Assembly: GCA_963383645.1 (NCBI GenBank)
Contig: OY726572.1
Coordinates: forward strand, 20,608,672 to 20,672,671
Reading direction: 5' to 3'
Source of the DNA: Muscardinus avellanarius
Taxonomy: Eukaryota; Chordata; Mammalia; Rodentia; Gliridae
DNA length: 64,000 bases
Of the stretch, positions 56,865 through 64,000 are shown in pieces. The position numbers and the translations under genes are program-made. Position 1 is the stretch's first letter, and each line of letters starts with the position of its first letter. The notes beneath the pieces were generated by a model. That model saw only the letters and a program-made list of their open reading frames with translations. It searched no databases and had not been told where the DNA came from.

Positions 56865-57385
56865 GCTGGGCATGGTGGTGTGTGCCTATAATCTCAGTAC
56901 TTGGGAAGTTGAGACAGAAGGATCGTAGGTTTGAGGCCGGCCTTAGCAAGTTAGTGAGACGCTGTTTCAAAAAAAAAAAAAAAAAAAAAAAGGCATGTTG
57001 GTACACGCTTGTAGTCCCAGTACTTGAGAGGCGGACACAGGAGGATCACAGGTGTGAGGCCAGCCTCAGCAACTTAGACCTTGTTTCAGACTAAAAATAA
57101 AAATGAGCATCGTGGTGTATGCTTGGAATCTGAGTACTTGGGAAGCTGAGACAGGAGGATTGCAGGTTAGAGGCCAGCCTCAAAAGTCAGTGAGATCCTG
57201 TTTGAAAATAAATAAAGGCCAGGCTTGGTGGTGTACACTGAAACAGGATGATCGCAGGTTTGCAGCCAGCCTTAGCAACTTAGGCCTTCTGCGACTTAGT
57301 GAGACCCCGTTTCTGAATAAATAAGGTTGAGGGTGTAGTTCAGAGGCAGAGTGCCCCTGGGTTCAGTTCAATTCCCAGGACCAAA
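56865..57385 (+). mobile_element. Tandem run of plus SINEs
   Basis: B1 halves at 56865-56990, 56992-57095 and 57105-57215, then a B1-dID 57222-57385. Confidence 0.72.
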
Positions 57386-57689
57386 CCAAACAAGAAAACC
57401 CTGTTATTTGCCCTCTAGTTTGCCGTTTCCCTTGCGGTCCGCGTGCCTCATGCGGGTTTGCTTTGTTCAGGTTACCTGCTTGATCCCTGTGACCCTTGAT
57501 TTAAGATTGATAGAACGTGGTGACTGGCGCGCTGGAGGTGGTATGGGGGCTGTGGAGATAGTGGGGGATTGGATGACTCGGTCTTGCAGTACGGCTGTGG
57601 GTAGAGGTGGCGGTCACTGAGGCAGGGTTTCATGAACTACTGGACTGTCATGCTTTTTTAAAAAAAGTTTTTAATCGTAATGTTTTACA

Positions 57690-57870
57690 GATGTGGTAGT
57701 GCGCACCTGTAATTGCAGTACTTGGGAAGCCTAGACAGGATTACAGGTTTGAGGTCAGCCTCAGCAACTTAGTGAGACCCTGTTTCAAAATAATAAAGGT
57801 TGGGGGTGTATCTCAGAGGTAGAATGCTCCTGAGTTCAATCTCTAGTGCCCCCCCCCCCAAAAAAAAATG
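57690..57870 (+). mobile_element. B1-dID SINE
   Basis: Old plus copy. 57871-58307 after it is unique intron. Confidence 0.75.
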
Positions 57871-58307
57871 TTTATAAGGTAACCTTTTGTCTGGACAATT
57901 CTGTTGGATGGGGCCAATGAAGGTGTGGTTAGTGAATTTGGAATTAAAAGAAAGAAATCTTCTTGTTTAGAAAGCGATCATTTGTCTACTAAGAAAGTTT
58001 TTGCAATACTTTCAAATATCAGAATACTTTTCCTCCCGAGCCACCGTGGAAACATTCAGAAATTTCCAATCTTTTGATTTTCATTTATTATGACTGCAAG
58101 CTGACTACAGTACAGCGTTAATTGGCATTGCCTGGATGTTACAGTTAATCCTAGCATAACTCATCTTGAGTCCTGCTTTGATTTCCTTGACTAGATTCTT
58201 CCTCTAAGTATATTGATAAAGCTTGAAAAATGTTCTAGTGGCCTTAGGTAAAGCTTTACAGACATTTCATAGAATTGTTTTCTGTAGTTGGTGGAGGTGT
58301 GAGTGAG

Positions 58308-58363
<56 letters not shown>

Positions 58364-58770
58364 GGTGATTGAACCCAGGGACATTCAACCTCTGAGCTAT
58401 ACCTTAGCCATATTTCATTTTATTTTATTTGTTTTTTTTGGCTGGTCTGGGGGTGGAACCCAGGGGCATTTGAACTCCGAGCTACACCTCCTGCCCCATT
58501 TTTTATTCTTTATTTTGAAACCAGGTCTCACTGAGTTGCAGAGGGCCTCACTAAGTAGCTGAGGCTGGCTGCCAACCGCGGTCCTCTGGTCTCAGCCTCC
58601 CGAATGCTGGGATCACAAGCGTGCCTGGCTTAGCTGTATTTTATTTTTATTGTTGAAACAGAGTCTTGTTAGGTTGACGAGTCTTACTACTTGCTGATAT
58701 TGGCCTCAAACTTGAGGTCCTCCTGTCTCAGCTGCCCAAGTCCTGGGATTGCAGGCATGTGCTCTCAGGC
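58308..58770 (-). mobile_element. (GT)n array and minus SINE stack
   Basis: GT array 58308-58360 runs into an ID half (to 58420), then B1-dID 58437-58630 and a B1 half 58636-58770. Confidence 0.8.
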
Positions 58771-59169
58771 CCAGTTGAGAGGAGTCCTTTTGACGGAGTG
58801 GAAGGAGGATGGGTGAGGAGTTCTGTGGAGTGAAGGGGAAGGACATTTCGCGGTAGGGAGGAGATTACTACATCTTTAGGTTCTCTGTGCAGGAAACTTT
58901 TTGTATGGATTTTTTCTACCTTCTGAACTCTCAGTTCACTGATAGCTTGTTTCTCTCACTGTTGTGATACTTAAATGTTACAAACGTTGCTGCATAGGAG
59001 TTTGCTTGCTGCCTAAAGGAGACATGGTAAAAATGCTCCAATCAGAGAGAACTATGGAGACTGAGGCCTAGAGGTCCAAAGAGAGATGGTGTATTAGAGG
59101 CACAGGAAGTGGTGGGCAGGTGAGGGACCGCCGAGCCTCAGGAGCTTAGCTAAGCAGTATCACCATAAG

Positions 59170-59315
59170 TGCTAAATAGTCAGGGTAACAATAGCAGACA
59201 TCTGTATATCATGTGCTGTATGCTAGGCACTGCGGAGGTGCCTTTACATATATTGTCTCATTTAATATTCAGGTAGAGGGACTATTATTTTATCTTGTAC
59301 TGAGACACAGAGGTA
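59170..59315 (+). mobile_element. MIR SINE
   Basis: Reads tgctgtatgctaggcactgc, then tattgtctcatttaatattc and actgagacacagaggtagg, the MIR core. Confidence 0.75.
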
Positions 59316-59339
59316 GGTTTGTTTGTTTGTTTGTTTGTT

Positions 59340-60130
59340 TATATTGTGGTACTGGGGATGGAACCCAGGGGCATTCTACCGCTAAACTATACCCCCAGCT
59401 CTATTTTATTCTTTTATTTTGAAACAGGCTGTAAGTTGTGGAGGGGCCTTATTAAATTGCTAAGGCTGGACTCGAACTGGGATTACAAGCATGCACCACC
59501 ACACCTGGCCCCAGGCCTATTTTGTTTTCCTTTTTTAGTTTGAAATAGGGTCTTGCTAGCTGGGCCTGATGGCTCATGTCTGTAATCCCAGGACTTGGGA
59601 AGCCAAGACAGGAAGATCACAGGTTCAAAGCCAGGCTCAGCAACTCAGTGAGGTTCATATCAACTTAGCAAGAATCTATTTCTAAAAAAATAAAAAAAGT
59701 GCTGGGTGTGTAGCTCAGAGGTAAAATACCCCTGGCTTTAATCCTCAGCTCTGCCCCCCCCAAAAAAAAAAGATCTCTCTAAATTGCTGAGGCTGACCTC
59801 AAATCTGTGATCCTCCTGTCCCAGCCTCCCAAATACTGGAATTACAAGCATGCTGTGCTGCCTCTTCAAACTAAGAATGAGCCAGGTGTGGTGACACTTG
59901 CCTGTTACCCCAGTACTTGGGAGGTTGAAACAGGAGGATTGCAGGTTTGAAGCCAGCTTCGGCAATTTAGTGAAGCTCTCAACAACTTAGGCTCTGTTTC
60001 CAAATAAAAAATAAATTAGGCCTGGGGGGTCAAGCCTGGAGGTAGAAGGCCCTTGGGTTCCATTCCCAGTACCACTACCAAAAACAAAACAAAACAAAAC
60101 AAAACAAAACAAAAAAAACCCCACCAAAAA
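59340..60130. mobile_element. SINE cluster
   Basis: Minus B1-dID 59340-59510, plus B1-dID 59555-59760, minus B1 scrap 59770-59860, plus B1-dID 59880-60090 with an (AAAAC)n tail. Confidence 0.75.
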
Positions 60131-60374
60131 CAACAACAACAACAAAAAAAAACCTCAGAAAACTCTCTGCCCTGTAGGAACTAGCTGTTTTTATTTAAGA
60201 TACATAAGCATCAGAATAAAGATCTTTGATGACATTTTTAATTGATTATATGTCTAATGTTTATAGATGAGGAAAACGTATAGCAGAAACAAATTGATTT
60301 TGTGTACTGTTTTCCCAGTTTTAAATTTATTAATAGAGACAGGGGGGCTTATGTTTACTAGTCATGCATTTAGT

Positions 60375-60630
60375 TGAGTGTAGTGGTTCCCCTTATCCAT
60401 AGGGGCTCTCCGGGACCTTCAGAGGATGCCTGAAACCTCAGATAGTATTGAGCAGTATATATAGTAGTTTTCCTTTACATAATGTACAAACTCATGATGA
60501 AGCTTAATTTTAAATTAGGCACAGCAAGAGATTAACAAAAACTAAGAATAAACTGGAATAATTATGACAACGTACTGTAATAAAAGTTATGAGAACATTG
60601 TCTCAGTATCTTGTATTAACCCTCTTAACT
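60375..60630 (+). mobile_element. Tigger-type DNA transposon fragment
   Basis: Reads ggttccccttatccataggg, then ggatgcctgaaacctcagat and attaggcacagcaagagatt. This matches my memory of a Tigger/mariner-derived non-autonomous family. A truncated minus SINE (60640-60740) adjoins it. Confidence 0.55.
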
Positions 60631-60832
60631 CCTCCCCCCCCCTTTTTATTTTTGTTGGTACTGGGAATGGAACCAGGGGCTTTATACCTCTGGGCTACAC
60701 TTCCAGACCTATTTTATATTTTATCTGGGAACACGGTTTCTGAAATGAGTATTCATTGCTCACTGAGTCATGTTCTCTGTGGGTGCAGTTCCTAAAGACA
60801 TGTATTGATAAAAAAGAAAAAAACTGTAAGAG

Positions 60833-61065
60833 CCAGGCGTGGTGGCGCACGCTTGTAATCCTAGCATGTGGGAGGCTGAGACAGGAGGATCACGGTTTGC
60901 AGACAGCCTCAGCTACTTAGTGAGGCCCTCTGCAACTCAGTGAGACCCTGTTCCAAAAATAAAGAATAAAAAAATAGGGCTGGGAGTGTAGCTCGGAGGT
61001 AGAATGCCCCCCCCCCTTGGGTTCCATCCTTAGTACTGCAAAAAAAAAAAAAAAAAAAAAAAACA
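60833..61065 (+). mobile_element. B1-dID SINE
   Basis: Full copy with a C-run in the ID half and an A22 tail. Confidence 0.85.
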
Positions 61066-61289
61066 ACTGTAAAATTTATTTCTGTCCTGGTGTTAATATA
61101 ATCCCCCCCCCCTTTTGAAAGTTTAGTTTTATTGTTTTCTGTCTCAGTAGACTGGAGCACCATACCTCCTTGCATTTAGTGGATACCTGCTGAAATTCTA
61201 TTTTGCCTCTTGTTTGAAATGCAGTATTTGAACTCACCACAAGGAGATTTAGGCGTCAACGGTGGAGAATTTTGTGTCCATTTTCATTA

Positions 61290-61665
61290 CAGCAGTGGTC
61301 TTACATCAGAATCATTTGGAGAGTTTGTAAAAAGACAGATTGCTTAGTCCCATTCCCTCAGTATCAGATTCTTTTTTATTTTTTGAGGGGGACACTGGGG
61401 ATTGAACCTAGGGACATTCTACCTCGGAGCTACACCCCAGCCCTATTTTTAAATTTTTATTTGGAAACAAGGTCTCGCTAGGCTGCCGAGAGTCTTACAA
61501 CTTTTACTGTCCTCAAGCCTGTGATCTGCTTGTCTCAGCCTCCCAAATACTGGGATTCCAAGCATGTGCTACCACGCCCAGCTGCAGTGTCATGTTCTGT
61601 AGATCCGGATGTCCAGTACTTTTCATCCAGTTTGGCTATTACATTTTGAGAACCACTACATCAAA
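61290..61665 (+). mobile_element. MER5A-like element split by a SINE
   Basis: tacatcagaatcatttggag (near 61303) and ttttgagaaccactac (near 61644) are the two ends. A minus B1-dID at 61375-61581 sits between them. Confidence 0.6.
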
Positions 61666-61797
61666 GACTTATATAATCTGAAAAGCAGTTAATAAAACCA
61701 GTGTTAAAGGGTAAGAAGTTACATCACTACATTGTTCATATGTTAGCTCTCACGTTTCCGGGAGTCTTGATTTTAAGCTTCCGGATCTCTCACTGTA

Positions 61798-62000
61798 GCT
61801 GGGTGTGGTAGCCCACACCTGTAGTCCCAAAACTTGGAAAGCTGTGACAGAAGGATTGCAGGTTTGAGGATTGCCTCAGCTACTTCCTGAGACTCTCAGC
61901 AACCTAATGAGACCCTGTTTCCAGACAGTAAAATGAGGCGGAGGTATGGAGGTATTGCTTGGAGGTAGAATGCCCCTGGGTTCAATTCCCAGTAACACAC

Positions 62001-62048
<48 letters not shown>

Positions 62049-62140
62049 TCTTATTAGAGAAGTTGGGAGTATAGGCCAGTTATAAGGTGCATGTTCACCA
62101 TGTATAAGCGTCCAGGTCCAGTCTCCAGCACATCCCCCCA
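61798..62140 (+). mobile_element. B1-dID SINE with CA tail, then ID-like fragment
   Basis: Old B1-dID 61798-61995, CA array to 62045, then an ID-like remnant 62058-62130. Confidence 0.7.
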
Positions 62141-62189
62141 CACCAAAGTCTGATCTGTCTGTATTTTCCATGTATAAAATAGTGTAGTC

Positions 62190-62510
62190 AGGTGGGTGTG
62201 GCCAGTAATCCCAGTACTTGGGATGCTGAGACAGGCAGAGCTCAGGTTGTTGGGTTTTTTTTGGCAGTACTGGGGATGGATCCCAGGGGCATTCTACCTC
62301 CGGAGCTGTACCCCAGCCCTATTTTTTATTCTTTATTTTGAAACAAGGTCTCACTGAGTTGCAGAGGGCCTCACTAAGTAGCTGAGCTTGTCCTCAAACT
62401 GCGATCCTCCCGTCTCAGCCTCCCAAATGCTGGGATTCTAAGTGTGCGCCACCACGCCTGGCTGGGATCTCAGGTTTGAAGCCCCCCTCAGCATCTTAGG
62501 CATTGTTAGC
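62190..62510. mobile_element. Old plus B1 split by a minus B1-dID
   Basis: The minus insert (62249-62468) is flanked by ctcaggtt at 62241-62248 and 62469-62476, a short target-site duplication. Confidence 0.75.
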
Positions 62511-63014
62511 GTAATCAGATGTACGTGAGGAGAGTTAGGAGAACACGCCTGTTTTCTTGGATAATTGAGTCAGGATCCAAAAAATCCGGAGAAGACAGAA
62601 AATGAGTTGACTCCCGCAAGAAGAAATGTTAAAATGACCAGTATAGTCTCACACTCAGGTTCCAGCGATCAGCATTATACTAGCTTGGAGCAAGATGGCC
62701 TAACAGTCCACGAGGGAAAGGCCCGAGGGGTCCAGAAGACTGTAAAGCTGTGTCACATGTGTATGTCCCCAGAATGATTTTATTGCCTCAAGAAATTACA
62801 AGTATCTTGAGCATGTATTGCTGAATAAGAGATTTATGGCAGGGTCTTCTTCCCACTCACTCACCACTGGAAACATTATTATTTTTGTCCTGAGTCAACA
62901 CAGTGTGTTGGATTAAGAACAAATTACATTGTAGCAAGCCTTGTCAAACCAAAGCCCCCAAACCTGTTTTTGTGAATGAAGGTTTATTGGAACAAGTCAT
63001 TCTTATTTTCTTAC
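62511..63014. other. Unique SELENOI intron 1 sequence
   Basis: An open frame at 62565-62777 has no recognisable family or splice context. I do not call it a gene. Confidence 0.4.
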
Positions 63015-63225
63015 ATATTTTTTTTTGGTGGGTCGGGATGGAACCCAGGGACATTCAACCTCCGAGCTACACCCCCTGCTCTATCTTTTATTCTTTATTT
63101 TGAAACAGGGTATCACTGAGTTGCAGAGGGCCTCACTAAGCAGCTGAGGCTGGCCACGAACCAAGATCCTCCTGTCTCAGCCTCCCCAATGCTGGGATTG
63201 CAAGCGTGCGCCACCACGCCCGGCT
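63015..63225 (-). mobile_element. B1-dID SINE
   Basis: Well-preserved minus copy. From here to 64000 I see unique intronic sequence. The window ends with cccttcagcta, which does not match the expected start of SELENOI exon 2. Confidence 0.86.
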
Positions 63226-64000
63226 CCGCTTTTCTGATTTAATGTCGGTCTTTTGTATTTGTTACAGAAACCATTCAGCCTCTAAAGCCTAAAATATTTG
63301 GTCCTTTACAGAAAAAACTCCGGCCCTGGCCTAGTGAACTAAACGTAGGTGATGAGGGAGATGGAAGCCAGCGAGAAAAAGCAGGAAGGCTGTGGGAAAG
63401 GTGGAGGGGCCTGGGTGTGGCAGGGGGCTGGCTCCACATCCCTGAAGGACAGTTACTTAGAAGGAAAATTAGACCCTTAGTGCTTAACTTTGTAGAGCGA
63501 AACACAGGATAGAAGATACAGGTGGGGTTGCTTCTGAAGTAATGCGTTTTGTTTTTGGTCATCAGAGACATTAAAAAGGCCGGGTTACTGTTTGACTTGT
63601 TCTAGAAGAGGGTCACATATGCAATGGAGTATGAGCTTAGACACCCTCTGGGCATTCTTATCGCTTGAGCTTTTTGCTACTTACAAAAGCTTACAGATGA
63701 TGGAGCCAACCGGCCATGTTAGGTGTTAACCTGTTTAGTTACCAGGTTCACATTTTCTGTTTGGCAAAACATCCTCCAGTGCAAATAAGAAGCACCTTTA
63801 AAGTTCACATTTTGGTTCTTCACGCAGGTGGAAGATCTGAGTCGTTCTTTGATTCACGGTACCATTTAGAGTTTGAGATGTAGCCTTAACAAATACTCAG
63901 GTGTGTAAGGCTAGAGCGCCCAGTGCTGTTTAGGTTTATTATGTGATGTCTTTTGTAATCTCATATTAATCTTTCTTGCTATACTTGATCCCTTCAGCTA

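Noticed and set aside
62565..62777. 70-codon plus-strand frame in SELENOI intron 1
   Set aside because: No similarity I recognise; the length is expected by chance in 12 kb of intron.
63980..64000. Possible SELENOI exon 2 acceptor at the window end (cccttcag/cta)
   Set aside because: The expected exon 2 should start with a Tyr codon followed by Ser-Ala-Val; cta does not fit, and too little sequence follows.

Overview
The window is nuclear DNA from a rodent, most likely a sciurid (ground squirrel, marmot or tree squirrel). The evidence is a very high density of dimeric SINEs. Each has a 7SL-derived B1 half joined to a tRNA-derived ID half (with A-box-like and B-box-like segments). I know this B1-dID architecture from squirrel-related rodents. 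Single B1, single ID, MIR, L2 and old DNA-transposon fragments are also present. There are no bacterial features, CRISPR arrays or operons.

Three protein genes can be read, in the order known from human 2p23. (1) HADHB (mitochondrial trifunctional protein beta subunit, 3-ketoacyl-CoA thiolase), plus strand, 131-22544. Thirteen coding exons are present, which I number 4-16. All splice phases join, and with the missing 109 nt upstream the length equals a 474-residue protein. (2) ADGRF3/GPR113 (adhesion GPCR), minus strand, 38108-26816. Twelve coding exons join without a frame break into about 978 residues: signal peptide, EGF-like, two Ig-like domains, HRM, GAIN with an intact His-Leu-Thr GPS site, and 7TM. 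(3) SELENOI/EPT1 (ethanolaminephosphotransferase), plus strand. Only the CpG-island promoter and coding exon 1 (51214-51270) lie here; the rest of the window is its first intron.

Layout: 1-23.05 kb HADHB introns and exons; 23.05-26.8 kb intergenic, with HADHB and ADGRF3 convergent (tail to tail); 26.8-38.1 kb ADGRF3; 38.1-50.9 kb repeat-filled spacer, with ADGRF3 and SELENOI divergent (head to head); 50.9-51.5 kb SELENOI CpG island; 51.3-64 kb SELENOI intron 1. There is a 200-base run of N at 7421-7620 in a HADHB intron. The three genes are syntenic neighbours and not one pathway: HADHB does fatty-acid beta-oxidation, SELENOI makes phosphatidylethanolamine, and ADGRF3 is an orphan receptor.

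I found no undescribed multi-gene system. The most interesting observations are evolutionary. They are a SINE fused to a 78-bp copy of HADHB intronic MIR sequence and flanked by a short repeat; a direct ~160-bp duplication bracketing HADHB exons 13-14; an unclassified ~540-bp retroposon with a perfect 17-bp target-site duplication; a polypyrimidine tract holding a 141-bp duplication; and possible residue changes in HADHB and ADGRF3. Human residues cited are from memory and should be checked by alignment.
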